Positions 25,189 through 32,617 of a DNA stretch of 64,000 nucleotides are shown here, piece by piece. The notes below the pieces were generated by a model. That model ran no database searches. It saw only the letters and a program-made list of their open reading frames with translations, and had not been told where the DNA came from. How positions within the stretch are numbered: the first letter of the stretch is position 1; every line of letters starts with the position of its first letter. The translations under genes were made by a program, and so were the position numbers. The DNA comes from a virus, in IMG/VR virus record IMGVR_UViG_3300007775_000001, positions 1-64,000 of that record; one strand, 5' to 3'.

Positions 25189-25712
25189 TTGAGCGAACAG
25201 GCTCATGTGCGTACTGCAATGAGCGAGCACCCTGGCCGGTGGGTCAGGAGTTGCCCGCTCATCCTGAGTGCGAGAAGAAGGAACGAGAGGCCATGGATAA
25301 CAGTGAGGTCAATTGTGGTGGGATCGTACCTTCCGTGGTCATGAAGGAGACAGTGCGCCAGCGCGTAAAGAAGACGGTCTTCCTAAATCCAACCCTGATC
25401 GAGCAACAGCAAATCACGCCAGAAGGCGTGGAGAAGATCATGACCTTGCACATACGCAAGCTCATGATCATAGACGCCATGGAGGCGTGCAGCCCTATGA
25501 CCGATGGGGCGAAGTTGCGCGAGTTGGCGGATCAGGTGACAAAGATCGAGTTCGAGCTTCAAGAAGCATGGCGGTTCCCTCGCAACATCGACTACCACAA
25601 GTTCTGGGAATTGCCCCATTGCTCGTGTCCGAAGATGGACAACAACGACAATTGGGGGACGCCATATCACGTCTATTCTGAGAAGTGTATTTTGCATGCC
25701 GATGAGGGATGA
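25182..25712 (+). CDS. Hypothetical protein with Cys pairs
   Basis: 176 residues if started at GTG 25182; ATG 25293 is the safer internal alternative, after GAGAGG. The N-terminus has CAYC plus a PECEKK segment, suggesting a zinc knuckle that is lost with the later start. The middle is helical (MTLHIRKLMIIDAMEAC; LRELADQVTKIEFELQEAW) and the C-terminus has HCSCPKMDN. Function unknown. Confidence 0.6.
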   Translation: MVIERTGSCAYCNERAPWPVGQELPAHPECEKKEREAMDNSEVNCGGIVPSVVMKETVRQRVKKTVFLNPTLIEQQQITPEGVEKIMTLHIRKLMIIDAMEACSPMTDGAKLRELADQVTKIEFELQEAWRFPRNIDYHKFWELPHCSCPKMDNNDNWGTPYHVYSEKCILHADEG

Positions 25713-25917
25713 ATACCGGGTGACCGGCGCGGATTCGAGATGCGTGGGATGCGTGTATGCAGAGTCGATGTTCTGCAACCATCCTGAAGAGGTGAACAGC
25801 AGACCGATGGCGATCTTCCAGTTCGAGGCAAGAGGGGAAGATGATCCATGTGGGCCAGACGGTTTGCTCTACGAGAAGAGCTTTGTGTCTGAGCTAGGGG
25901 AGACATTGGATGCCTAA
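25696..25917 (+). CDS. Small Cys-containing hypothetical protein
   Basis: 73 residues, overlapping the previous gene by 17 bases. CVGCVYAESMFCNHPEE looks like a four-Cys metal site of the kind common in small phage proteins (CxxC...C...C). Ends in SELGETLDA. Confidence 0.65.
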   Translation: MPMRDEYRVTGADSRCVGCVYAESMFCNHPEEVNSRPMAIFQFEARGEDDPCGPDGLLYEKSFVSELGETLDA

Positions 25918-26011
25918 AAAAGAGAAACCAATTCGGGACATTCTAGAGAAAGAAATGCGCCAATGGGAAGTGCATACCGCAAATTCAAGAGGGTTTGACG
26001 ACTGTCGTTAG
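25910..26011 (+). CDS. Short ORF (33 residues)
   Basis: ATG 25910 overlaps the end of the preceding gene by 8 bases and follows GCTAGGGGAG. Encodes a charged helix (KKEKPIRDILEKEMRQW). Ends at TAG 26009-26011 before palindrome copy 3. Overlap with the upstream gene and the ribosome-binding site support translation. Confidence 0.5.
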   Translation: MPKKEKPIRDILEKEMRQWEVHTANSRGFDDCR

Positions 26012-26031
26012 TAATCCGAAAAGGGGTTGCT

Positions 26032-26047
26032 GTTTCTACGTAGAAAC
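26032..26047. repeat. Dispersed palindrome copy 3
   Basis: Exact GTTTCTACGTAGAAAC in the 66-base gap before the structural island (ATG 26078). Here a normal GGAGAACAGAA ribosome-binding site lies between palindrome and gene. Confidence 0.95.
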
Positions 26048-26077
26048 TGACTGTGTGCCTCATCATGGAGAACAGAA

Positions 26078-26509
26078 ATGTCTAAGGGCAACACGTTTGA
26101 AAACGATCTGCTACAGTTGATTTTCAACGCTGTAGCGATTGCCAACATCGCGGACGATGCGGGCACCGGCCCGCTGACCGACCTGTATGTGTCGCTGCAT
26201 ACATCCGATCCTGGTGAGGCTGGAGACCAGAGTACCAATGAGATTGCTTACACGGGTTACGCTCGTGTGGCAGTCGCTAGGACTTCGGGTGGATGGACTG
26301 TGTCTGCGAACAGTGTGTCTCCAGCGGCAAATATTGATTTCGGTGAGATGACAGGTGGCGCGGGTGGTACAGTCACTCACTTTGCTATTGGTACTCTTAC
26401 CTCTGGCGCGGGTAAGCTCCTGTACAGCGGCACTGTGTCTCCCAATATTGTTGTGTCAACGGGTGTGACTCCTCGCCTTACCACGGCTAGTGCAATTACA
26501 GAAGATTGA
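26078..26509 (+). CDS. Conserved phage structural protein (small virion protein)
   Basis: 143 residues. The composition and motifs (NTFENDLLQLIFN, LYVSLHTSDPGEAG, YTGYARVAVARTSGGW, then TPRLTTASAITED) match a widespread family of phage virion proteins of about 140 residues that I recognise from many tailed phages, where it is usually annotated as a tail or decoration protein. It opens an island of three virion-like genes far from the baseplate cluster. Confidence 0.75.
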   Translation: MSKGNTFENDLLQLIFNAVAIANIADDAGTGPLTDLYVSLHTSDPGEAGDQSTNEIAYTGYARVAVARTSGGWTVSANSVSPAANIDFGEMTGGAGGTVTHFAIGTLTSGAGKLLYSGTVSPNIVVSTGVTPRLTTASAITED

Positions 26510-26510
26510 T

Positions 26511-26921
26511 ATGTTCCCACGATTTGAAATCCGCTATGCGGATGGGACAGTGGTTCGTGGAGGAGGGTCGGAAGACACAGAGATGGTGACGTTGACATTT
26601 CCTCGCTCGTGGATTGAGGCTCCGGGTGACGGGGTTGTCACTGTCTTTGTAGAGAATGCAACCGCTGGAAGAATTGCCTTACATCCGCACGAGAGGTACT
26701 ACTGTATCCCTCCTGAATGTGAAGGTGGCCCAGACTTTGGATTCACAGAGCCGGAAGCTGGTCTTGGGCCATACGTGAGAGGTCAACTCAAGATCGTCAA
26801 AGAAGGGTTGTGGGTTAACGACGAGAAGTATCGTCGGATTGTAGCAGAGGCGAAATCCAGTGATTTTGCCAATCTTCAAACATCTGGTCATCCACGTCAT
26901 AATTTCAAGGCAAGAGACTGA
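26511..26921 (+). CDS. Hypothetical protein in the structural island
   Basis: 136 residues from ATG 26511, 1 base after the previous stop. Beta-rich first half (EIRYADGTVVRGGGSEDTEM), then HPHERYYCIPPECEGG. Overlaps the next gene by 1 base. Probably cotranscribed with its virion-like neighbours; no family recognised. Confidence 0.72.
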   Translation: MFPRFEIRYADGTVVRGGGSEDTEMVTLTFPRSWIEAPGDGVVTVFVENATAGRIALHPHERYYCIPPECEGGPDFGFTEPEAGLGPYVRGQLKIVKEGLWVNDEKYRRIVAEAKSSDFANLQTSGHPRHNFKARD

Positions 26922-28732
26922 TGTCTGGAAAGCGTGTTTATACCAATATTATTTGGGATCATGAGGGCAACCTTGTTGATTCCAAGTGGTATGAATACGA
27001 GGGTGTGTGGTCTCTGGCGCATAATACTTTTGCTGGAGATCAGGTTCGATTCCGGTTCCGGAATGATGATGGAAGTGAGTCGGCTGCTTCGTGGCGTCAA
27101 GCTCTCAATGCGTCTGACACACAAGATGTAGACACAGTCTATCGTGTTCGCTTCGAGCTAGAAGACGATGGAGCGGGAGCTTCTTCGAATCATACTGTTC
27201 AGTTCGAGTACAATTTGAACGGTGCTGGATGGAACGCTGTTGGTAGTGCATCCAGCGTGGTTCGGTCTGCCGCATCTCAGTTGGTTGACGGATCAGATAC
27301 CACCCAACAGTTGAGTGCTGGATCAAATTTTCTTACCACAAATGCCGGGCAGGACGATGTTGATGGTCAAGCAGGTGGCTCGAATCTTGATTTCGCTGAC
27401 GGTGTCAATGACCGTGCTGAATTGGAGTTTTCTTACACTATTGTCTCTGGTGATGTTGTCAATCTAGATGACATCCAGCTTAGAATCACAGACGGTGGGA
27501 CTCCGTACACCACGTATACTAGTGGTACTGCCGGGATTACCGTCAGTGAAGCGAATATCCAGTCTGGCGTAGGATCGTCTGACGGACTTGGCACCGCTAC
27601 TGCCGATAGTGATGCTTTCTTTGCAGGAGCGGGGTCTTCTAGTGGTACAGGGGTAGCGTCCGGTTCTGGTACAAGAATTGTAGGAGGGATAGGATCGTCT
27701 AGTGGGACATCCACGACAAGCGCGGAAGGTGCTGAGGCTGGCTCTGTTGTAGAAGGAGCGGGGTCTTCTGATGGGTTGAGTGCCGCTACTGCTGTTGGTA
27801 AATCCACTGCTTCAGGCGATGGATCGTCTGATGGGATTAGCACTGCTACCGCCGATAGTGATGCAATTTCAAGTGGTGATGGGTCTTCTGATGGGTTGAG
27901 TGCCGCTACTGCTGTTGGTAAATCCACTGCTTCAGGCGATGGATCGTCTGATGGTTTAGGAACTACATCGGGTGCTGGTGCTGGAATCAAGGGTGGAGAT
28001 GGCTCTGTATTCGCTTCTGCCAGCGTTTCTGGTGTGGGGGAAGCCCTGTCATCAGGTGATGGATTATCTGCTGGTATAGCGACTTCTAGTGCGTCTGGCG
28101 CGGCTGATTTTGCAGGCTCAGGATCGTCTAACGGTGTTGCGACCGCAAGTGGCGTGGGACGATCTGTGGCGGAAGCTGTTGCATCATCTAATGGTCAGGG
28201 TTTGGCTAGTGCTGAAGGTGTTGCTCTATCGGTAAGCGGCACTGGTTCATCGAACGGTGTGGCAACATCGAACGGTGTTGGTGCGTCTATTGCTGCTAGC
28301 GCCGGTCTAGTGAATGGTGTTTCATCGTCTTCAGGTGTTGGTGTAGCGTTGTTTAGTGGTTCGGGTGTTTCTTCTGGTATATCGACAGGACTCGCTGATG
28401 GTGCTAAGATTGCATCCTGTATTGCGTCAGCATTCGGTGTATCAATAGCTGTTTTTGAAGGTGATTCTTTTGCAATTCTTGTTGGAGCAGGGTCTTCCAG
28501 TGGATTAGTGTCTTGTGATGCTGTGGGCGCTTCTATTATTGGAGCCATGTTTCAATCTTCTGGTGTTGCAGTTGTTTTTGGGGTAAGCGACGTAACAGAA
28601 TTGGTCGTCGAAATAGGTGCGGAGATAGTTGTTGGGATTACTGTTTCTGGCGATATGTCTGAATCTAGTCTCATTAGTGGCGATATGTCTGCATCTAGTC
28701 TCATTAGTGGCGATATGGAGATCGGTAACTAG
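26921..28732 (+). CDS. Large Ser/Gly/Ala repeat structural protein
   Basis: 603 residues. An N-terminal beta-sandwich-like domain (about 1-205) is followed by about 16 repeats of 20-25 residues built on GSS[DSN]G[LTV]...A[TS], for example GDGSSDGLSAATAVG. The pattern suggests a repetitive fibre or surface decoration. A 74-bp block is duplicated exactly (27761-27834 and 27881-27954), and the end holds tandem 30-bp repeats encoding DMS[EA]SSLISG. AT-richer than the distal tail fibre genes. It may be a head fibre or Ig-like decoration protein. Confidence 0.72.
   Translation: MSGKRVYTNIIWDHEGNLVDSKWYEYEGVWSLAHNTFAGDQVRFRFRNDDGSESAASWRQALNASDTQDVDTVYRVRFELEDDGAGASSNHTVQFEYNLNGAGWNAVGSASSVVRSAASQLVDGSDTTQQLSAGSNFLTTNAGQDDVDGQAGGSNLDFADGVNDRAELEFSYTIVSGDVVNLDDIQLRITDGGTPYTTYTSGTAGITVSEANIQSGVGSSDGLGTATADSDAFFAGAGSSSGTGVASGSGTRIVGGIGSSSGTSTTSAEGAEAGSVVEGAGSSDGLSAATAVGKSTASGDGSSDGISTATADSDAISSGDGSSDGLSAATAVGKSTASGDGSSDGLGTTSGAGAGIKGGDGSVFASASVSGVGEALSSGDGLSAGIATSSASGAADFAGSGSSNGVATASGVGRSVAEAVASSNGQGLASAEGVALSVSGTGSSNGVATSNGVGASIAASAGLVNGVSSSSGVGVALFSGSGVSSGISTGLADGAKIASCIASAFGVSIAVFEGDSFAILVGAGSSSGLVSCDAVGASIIGAMFQSSGVAVVFGVSDVTELVVEIGAEIVVGITVSGDMSESSLISGDMSASSLISGDMEIGN
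27761..27954 (+). repeat. Exact 74-bp direct repeat within the structural gene
   Basis: Bases 27761-27834 and 27881-27954 are identical, 120 bp apart (40 codons), so the reading frame is kept. They encode GSSDGLSAATAVG-type units and indicate recent unequal exchange. Confidence 0.92.
28651..28718 (+). repeat. 30-bp tandem repeat at the gene end
   Basis: Units 28651-28680 and 28681-28710 differ by one base, and a partial third begins at 28711 (CGATATGG). They encode DMSESSLISG, DMSASSLISG, DMEIGN. Confidence 0.9.
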
Positions 28733-28751
28733 ATTTGCCGATATAATAACT

Positions 28752-29072
28752 ATGGACAAAATATATATTGGCAACGATCTTGTTGTTAGTGTCAGTAATC
28801 TCAAGAATATTATTACCGGTTCTCCGATAGCTGGAGCTACTGTTGAACTTAGAATGTTTGATCACTTGGATGTATTGGTAACTGGTTCTGTTGCTTGGCC
28901 GCTTGCTGTACCCGCTGTAGGTGGTTCTCCGGGTAGCTATTCAGCCACAATTGGGTACGATGAGATTAACCTTGTCAGACGATATATCTACAAGATTCAG
29001 ATAGATGTGGATGATGGTGCTGGGAATAATGCCAGATTTGTGAAGCGTGTTTTTTGTGACGAGCAAGCGTAA
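28752..29072 (+). CDS. Ig-like small structural protein
   Basis: 106 residues from ATG 28752; upstream in-frame starts lie inside the previous gene. Beta-rich sequence (IYIGNDLVVSVSNLKNI; GATVELRMFD; GSYSATIGYDEIN; FVKRVFCDEQA) typical of an Ig-like fold. No good ribosome-binding site; TATAAT at 28742-28747 just upstream has no matching -35. Last gene of the structural island. Confidence 0.7.
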   Translation: MDKIYIGNDLVVSVSNLKNIITGSPIAGATVELRMFDHLDVLVTGSVAWPLAVPAVGGSPGSYSATIGYDEINLVRRYIYKIQIDVDDGAGNNARFVKRVFCDEQA

Positions 29073-29101
29073 AAAGGAGATACAAGCGTAAAAAGGAGAT
29101 A
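29064..29101 (+). repeat. 19-bp tandem duplication carrying a ribosome-binding site
   Basis: CAAGCGTAAAAAGGAGATA occurs twice in direct succession (29064-29082, 29083-29101). The first copy holds the stop codon of the upstream gene, and both hold AAGGAG. Only the second is well placed for ATG 29103. Confidence 0.93.
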
Positions 29102-29102
29102 T

Positions 29103-29354
29103 ATGATCTCTGATAAGCGACCAGAGACATTGAAGGACTATCAGTACATCGTTGGCGAAGCTTACATGGTCGCCATGAGGGAATGGCTAAGCTTGCCTCG
29201 TGATGAACAGACGAGTGAAACACGAGGCAAGCTGTTCCAACCCGTCTTGGATTACATAAAGGAGCATACCCTGAGATGGCCGCTCAAAGCCGTGGACAAG
29301 TTGGGAAACGTCATAACAGATGTGGATGTCATGGAAGAGCTAAAGGCTCTGTAG
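29103..29354 (+). CDS. Small hypothetical protein with C-terminal tag
   Basis: 83 residues, mainly helical (KDYQYIVGEAYMVAMREW). Ends in VDVMEELKAL, a copy of the shared C-terminal motif. Preceded by a duplicated ribosome-binding site. PyrF follows 8 bases later. Confidence 0.78.
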   Translation: MISDKRPETLKDYQYIVGEAYMVAMREWLSLPRDEQTSETRGKLFQPVLDYIKEHTLRWPLKAVDKLGNVITDVDVMEELKAL

Positions 29355-29362
29355 GAGTGGGT

Positions 29363-30061
29363 ATGGCAAAGTTGATCGTGTCCATCAATCAGATCGAAGA
29401 CGCTGAACGGCTCCAGGAAGTGAATTCTCTGATCTGGGGTCTAAAGGTGCATACGCTTGTGCTCAAGCATGGCGCACCAAAGTTGATCGACCGACTGAAG
29501 GTCATGGGGTTCCAGAACGTGTTTGTCGATCTGAAGCTTCGGGATATTCCAGAGATCATGGGAGAAGAGGTCTTCGAATTGATCAACGCGGGCGCGGATA
29601 TCGTGAGTGTCGATGGCGATGCTGAGAACAGGGGTCTGAAGATAGCTTCAGCCGTTGCTAGTGGAGAGAAAAAGGGACGACTTGCCTGTACCACTACCAC
29701 TGCACTGAGCAGCGACCATGTGACATTATCGGATGCAGAGATCATGCAGAAGATGTTCGAGTCATCGATGAAGGCGGTGGTGGCGGACATCCCTATGGTG
29801 ATCGGCAATCCACGGTTCTTCAAGGATGTCGCCATTCCTGAGAAGTCGTTTGAGATCATCACACCGGGTATACGTCCTACATGGTATGAAGGTACGAGTG
29901 AAGGTCATGTTCGCACGATGACCCCTTACGTGGCGGTTGAAGCTGGGTCTGATTATCTCGTGGTGGGAAGGCCCATCACGCTCAACGAGAACCCCGCACG
30001 AGCAGTGTGGACGATCCTGAAGGAGATGAGTAATGGCAAAGGCAACGTTCAAGCGGTCTGA
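29363..30061 (+). CDS. pyrF: Orotidine 5'-phosphate decarboxylase
   Basis: 232 residues from ATG 29363. The family's catalytic array is present: Lys in GLKVH (K28) and D-x-K-x-x-D in VDLKLRDIP (D56, K58, D61). GIRP near residue 171 and VVGRPIT near 205 bind the phosphate. The enzyme makes UMP from OMP, the last step of de novo pyrimidine synthesis. Usual length is 210-240, so it is complete. It sits among phage genes on the same strand, overlapping the next gene by 29 bases, so it is a fixed phage gene rather than a passing insertion; with ThyX and the MazG-like protein it fits control of the pyrimidine pool. Confidence 0.88.
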   Translation: MAKLIVSINQIEDAERLQEVNSLIWGLKVHTLVLKHGAPKLIDRLKVMGFQNVFVDLKLRDIPEIMGEEVFELINAGADIVSVDGDAENRGLKIASAVASGEKKGRLACTTTTALSSDHVTLSDAEIMQKMFESSMKAVVADIPMVIGNPRFFKDVAIPEKSFEIITPGIRPTWYEGTSEGHVRTMTPYVAVEAGSDYLVVGRPITLNENPARAVWTILKEMSNGKGNVQAV

Positions 30062-30611
30062 TCAGAACGAGACGCGAACGCTTGCATTACAACCAGGGAT
30101 CGTCGGATCATGTGGATTCTCAGAAGACCGGCGATACCGGTACTGGCTTTTGCGTTCCTGGAGCACAGAGGGTGGTCTGTACGGAAAAGGGATGGTTGTC
30201 TTTGTGATGTTGAATCCATCCAAGGCGAATCATACGGTTGATGATCCAACCATCCGTCGCTGTACGGACTTCGCACGGGCATGGGGATACCAAGCTTTGT
30301 GTATCCTGAACATCTATGCATACGTCGAGACGGTGTCGGGCGATCTGCTGAAGACGGAAGACCCGATTGGGGAGAAGAACGATCAGACGATCAGGGGACT
30401 TCTGTACAACAGGTGTCGGACTGTGGTGGTTGCATGGGGTGCCCTAAAAGGTAGCCAGGAGCGTGCTGGAGAGGTGTTGGAAGAGCTTCGCACGCATGGC
30501 CCTGTGTACTGTCTGGGAACCAACAAGGATGGGTCACCGAAGCATCCTCTGTATCTGAAGGGTGACACAGAACTTCGGGTGTACCGTGAAAGAGCTACTA
30601 TTCAGAGTTGA
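30033..30611 (+). CDS. DUF1643-family protein
   Basis: 192 residues. VMLNPSKANHTVDDPTIRRC, then FARAWGY and NIYAYVET, then DPIGEKND and VVAWGALKG are the characteristic blocks of DUF1643, a family found in bacteria and phages without established function. Length is normal (150-200). Starts inside the end of pyrF, so translation is coupled. Confidence 0.85.
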   Translation: MAKATFKRSDQNETRTLALQPGIVGSCGFSEDRRYRYWLLRSWSTEGGLYGKGMVVFVMLNPSKANHTVDDPTIRRCTDFARAWGYQALCILNIYAYVETVSGDLLKTEDPIGEKNDQTIRGLLYNRCRTVVVAWGALKGSQERAGEVLEELRTHGPVYCLGTNKDGSPKHPLYLKGDTELRVYRERATIQS

Positions 30612-30765
30612 GGCCCCGTTTTTTGTGGCGGGGTTTGTGGTGAACCCGATTAACAGGATGGTGATTGTAGCCGCACCAATCGTCAAGTATCTGGTCGGGT
30701 TCAGTATGCGGAAAGCAGTGCTGTACTGTCGTGGAAGGGGTTGGGATATCCAACTCCTGAAGTAG
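30586..30765 (+). CDS. Small hydrophobic protein
   Basis: 59 residues from GTG 30586, overlapping the DUF1643 gene by 26 bases; an in-frame ATG at 30562 overlaps further. One or two hydrophobic stretches (FFVAGFVVNPIN; MVIVAAPIVKYLVGF), probably membrane-associated. The final G of its TAG stop is the first base of palindrome copy 4. Confidence 0.5.
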   Translation: MKELLFRVEAPFFVAGFVVNPINRMVIVAAPIVKYLVGFSMRKAVLYCRGRGWDIQLLK

Positions 30766-30780
30766 TTTCTACGTAGAAAT
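30765..30780. repeat. Dispersed palindrome copy 4, one changed end base
   Basis: GTTTCTACGTAGAAAT: 15 of 16 bases match the consensus. It overlaps the stop codon of the upstream gene and precedes a normal AAGGAGA site and ATG 30794. Confidence 0.93.
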
Positions 30781-30793
30781 CGAAGGAGATCGG

Positions 30794-31087
30794 ATGCTAA
30801 CCAAGACGCAATTCGCCAAAGCGGTACTTCAGAACCTCGCGAGTGTGAAAGGGCATGATGCCCTGCGCTTCGAGGAGGCTTTCACAGAAGAAGATGCCAA
30901 GGATGGCGGGATTGCTCTGTGTATGAAACAGGTTGGTTTGCTCAACGGCAAGGAGATCGATCCACGGGCGGACAGTGCGGTGTTCCTCTGTGCTGAAGAG
31001 CTTCCTGGTGGTGACGATGTCTCTGTGCTACAGTTGACAATAGGTGAGATCATGGACTTGCTCTCCGATGAAGCAACAGCCGGATAA
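30794..31087 (+). CDS. Hypothetical protein
   Basis: 97 residues, acidic (FEEAFTEEDAKDGG; LCAEELPGGDDVSV), with a strong ribosome-binding site after palindrome copy 4. No motif recognised. Ends 9 bases before the next gene. Confidence 0.7.
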   Translation: MLTKTQFAKAVLQNLASVKGHDALRFEEAFTEEDAKDGGIALCMKQVGLLNGKEIDPRADSAVFLCAEELPGGDDVSVLQLTIGEIMDLLSDEATAG

Positions 31088-31096
31088 GGAGACATC

Positions 31097-31585
31097 ATGG
31101 AGACTACCAAGATTGATCTGGGTGGAGTCCGGGTTGAAGTGGACACGGATTGTGGTGTGCTTCACGTACACGACAAGGGGAATGGTCACACGCTGTTGCG
31201 GATGTGTGGTCTGAACCATGCTCCTGTGTGTGATCACGACAACATTGACAACGCTGAAGTGACCAGAATGGAGACAGGCAAGCTGGTGATCTGTGGGACT
31301 GTCACAGAGGTTAGTTATCCGTTGCCGGAGGGTCACATATCTCCGGTGTACAGTTCGAGAACTCTGTATGCGGCGGGCTGGGAAGACTCAGATGGCAACA
31401 TGGGAATGTTTGCCGGCCCTGTGGCGGATATCAACGATCTGTTGACACTGGATGCTCCAGCGAGTAAACCGGTTGGAGGTGTTGCGAAGATTGTGCGGTT
31501 GGTACTCTCCACGGAAGGTGAGACAGTACCCATGTACCAATGGTCTTCCGAATCGCATTCCTGGGAAAAAATTACACAGGGGTAG
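31097..31585 (+). CDS. Hypothetical protein
   Basis: 162 residues, beta-rich (KIDLGGVRVEVDTDCGVLHV; KLVICGTVTEVSY). GGAGAC precedes ATG 31097. Function unknown; cotranscribed with its neighbours. Confidence 0.72.
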   Translation: METTKIDLGGVRVEVDTDCGVLHVHDKGNGHTLLRMCGLNHAPVCDHDNIDNAEVTRMETGKLVICGTVTEVSYPLPEGHISPVYSSRTLYAAGWEDSDGNMGMFAGPVADINDLLTLDAPASKPVGGVAKIVRLVLSTEGETVPMYQWSSESHSWEKITQG

Positions 31586-31586
31586 C

Positions 31587-32162
31587 ATGGCTCTTTCATT
31601 AACAGAGAGGTCGAAGCGGTATCGTCTTCGGCACCCTGAGAGAGCCGCAAGGATTCGGCGCAACAACTATCGCAAGAACGCGAGTAGGCGTGCGGCTGAT
31701 GCGCGCGCCTACTACCGTGCTCATAGGGAAGAAGTTAAGGCCAAGAAGAAGGCGTACTACCGGGTTCACCGCGAACGAGAGGTTGAAAACGCTCGTGAAC
31801 GGAGAGCCAATAGGACTCCTGAACAGCGGGAAGCGGATCGATGGAAGGATACGAGGCGTCGTTATCTGAGGCTGTATGGCCCGTTGATGGCGATCCTAAT
31901 CTTCAAGGAATTCTACAAGGCACCGCGCGTTGTGATCAAGAAGAGGCGTCCGCTTAGCAAGGAATATCTACAACCGGGCCGCACCAATGATCAACCGGAC
32001 GAGCAGGAGGTGAAAGATGCGGTTGCGACTTTCTTGAAGAGAGGTGGTCAGATCAAGAAGGAAGAGCTTGACAAGTCGGTGAGTGGTAGGCTAAGAAAAA
32101 GCAAGTCTATCGATGATCTTCGCAAGAAGTTGAACTCGACTGGATGGGAACCGCTGATGTAA
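31587..32162 (+). CDS. Highly basic protein with YYR-H-RE repeats
   Basis: 191 residues from ATG 31587, 1 base after the upstream stop. Arg/Lys-rich with repeated units (AYYRAHREEVKAKKK; AYYRVHREREVENA), a pattern seen in some phage DNA-binding proteins and HNH-associated N-termini, but no HNH residues are present. Probably binds nucleic acid. The tRNA-Arg begins 1 base after its stop codon. Confidence 0.7.
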   Translation: MALSLTERSKRYRLRHPERAARIRRNNYRKNASRRAADARAYYRAHREEVKAKKKAYYRVHREREVENARERRANRTPEQREADRWKDTRRRYLRLYGPLMAILIFKEFYKAPRVVIKKRRPLSKEYLQPGRTNDQPDEQEVKDAVATFLKRGGQIKKEELDKSVSGRLRKSKSIDDLRKKLNSTGWEPLM

Positions 32163-32163
32163 T

Positions 32164-32237
32164 GTCTCCGTAGCTCAACTGGATAGAGCATGGGATTTCT
32201 AATCCCACGGTCGAGGGTTCGAGTCCTTCCGGAGACG
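32164..32237 (+). tRNA. tRNA-Arg (anticodon UCU)
   Basis: Full cloverleaf: acceptor GTCTCCG/CGGAGAC, D arm GCTC/GAGC, anticodon stem TGGGA/TCCCA with loop TTTCTAA (anticodon TCT), T arm GAGGG-TTCGAGT-CCTTC with one G-T pair, discriminator G. No encoded CCA. It reads AGA/AGG codons, often rare in Gram-negative hosts. Confidence 0.95.
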
Positions 32238-32238
32238 C

Positions 32239-32267
32239 TTGACATGCCAAGGATGATGTAGTAGAGT
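32239..32267 (+). promoter_or_regulatory. Promoter of the non-coding tract
   Basis: TTGACA (32239-32244), 17 bp, TAGAGT (32262-32267), directly after the tRNA-Arg. It drives a stretch of about 470 bases without a gene but with several folded elements. Confidence 0.75.
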
Positions 32268-32304
32268 GACGTTACCCTTGAGAGTTACGGAGCCTAGCTA
32301 TTTG

Positions 32305-32333
32305 CCCGTACCTGCTTGTGGTGCGGGTACGGG
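32305..32333 (+). ncRNA. Leader hairpin of the non-coding tract
   Basis: CCCGTACC (32305-32312) and GGTACGGG (32326-32333) form a perfect 8-bp stem about 30 bases after the expected start. Followed by ATTTG, so not a terminator. Confidence 0.6.
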
Positions 32334-32354
32334 ATTTGATAGCAGCGGGCCGGT

Positions 32355-32426
32355 AGAACAGTAGCTCAATGGTAGAGCGTCCCCCTTGAACGGGGAAGGT
32401 AGCTGGTTCGACTCCAGCCTGTCATG
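32355..32426 (+). tRNA. tRNA-like element, anticodon UGA, degenerate acceptor
   Basis: D arm GCTC-AATGGTA-GAGC, anticodon stem TCCCC/GGGGA with loop CTTGAAC (anticodon TGA), 5-nt variable loop and T arm GCTGG-TTCGACT-CCAGC are all canonical. The acceptor pairs only 5 of 7 (AGAACAG with CTGTCAT). UGA would be serine, but serine tRNAs need a long variable arm, absent here. It may be a decayed tRNA, one needing repair, or a tRNA-like domain of a larger RNA. Confidence 0.55.
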
Positions 32427-32470
32427 TGTCGCGAGACATAGCGGCCTGTTATGTGTCGCGAGACATAGCG
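32417..32470 (+). repeat. 27-bp tandem repeat at the 3' end of the tRNA-like element
   Basis: Units 32417-32443 and 32444-32470 differ at one base. Each starts with the acceptor end (GCCTGTC or GCCTGTT) and contains ATGTGTCGCGAGACAT, a near palindrome. The second copy would pair slightly better with the 5' acceptor strand. Confidence 0.9.
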
Positions 32471-32517
32471 CCGGAACAACCCCTTTAGCTTTCAAGAGCA
32501 TTGTTGTTTTCAGACGG

Positions 32518-32595
32518 GTGAGTCGTAAAGCTGGCTGTCGAGGGTCGGAGTGGTAGCGCGACAGACATGTGGTGATTCCACCGACCACGGCTCAC
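32518..32595 (+). ncRNA. Structured RNA with possible pseudoknot
   Basis: GTGAGTCGT (32518-32526) pairs with ACGGCTCAC (32587-32595), one G-T. Inside, CTGTCG (32535-32540) pairs with CGACAG (32559-32564), and the loop sequence GGTCGG (32543-32548) can pair with CCGACC (32581-32586) outside it, a pseudoknot. GTGG/CCAC forms a further hairpin. No coding frame runs through. Confidence 0.55.
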
Positions 32596-32617
32596 AGATG
32601 TAGAGTAGAAAGGATAT

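Noticed and set aside
27540-28500. Regular Ser/Gly repeats as a CRISPR or tandem-repeat array.
   Set aside because: They stay in frame within one large gene and vary as protein repeats do; no spacer-repeat structure.
30605-30640. GCCCCG-TTTTTTG-CGGGG as a terminator.
   Set aside because: The T run is in the loop, not after the stem, and the region is coding for a small hydrophobic protein.
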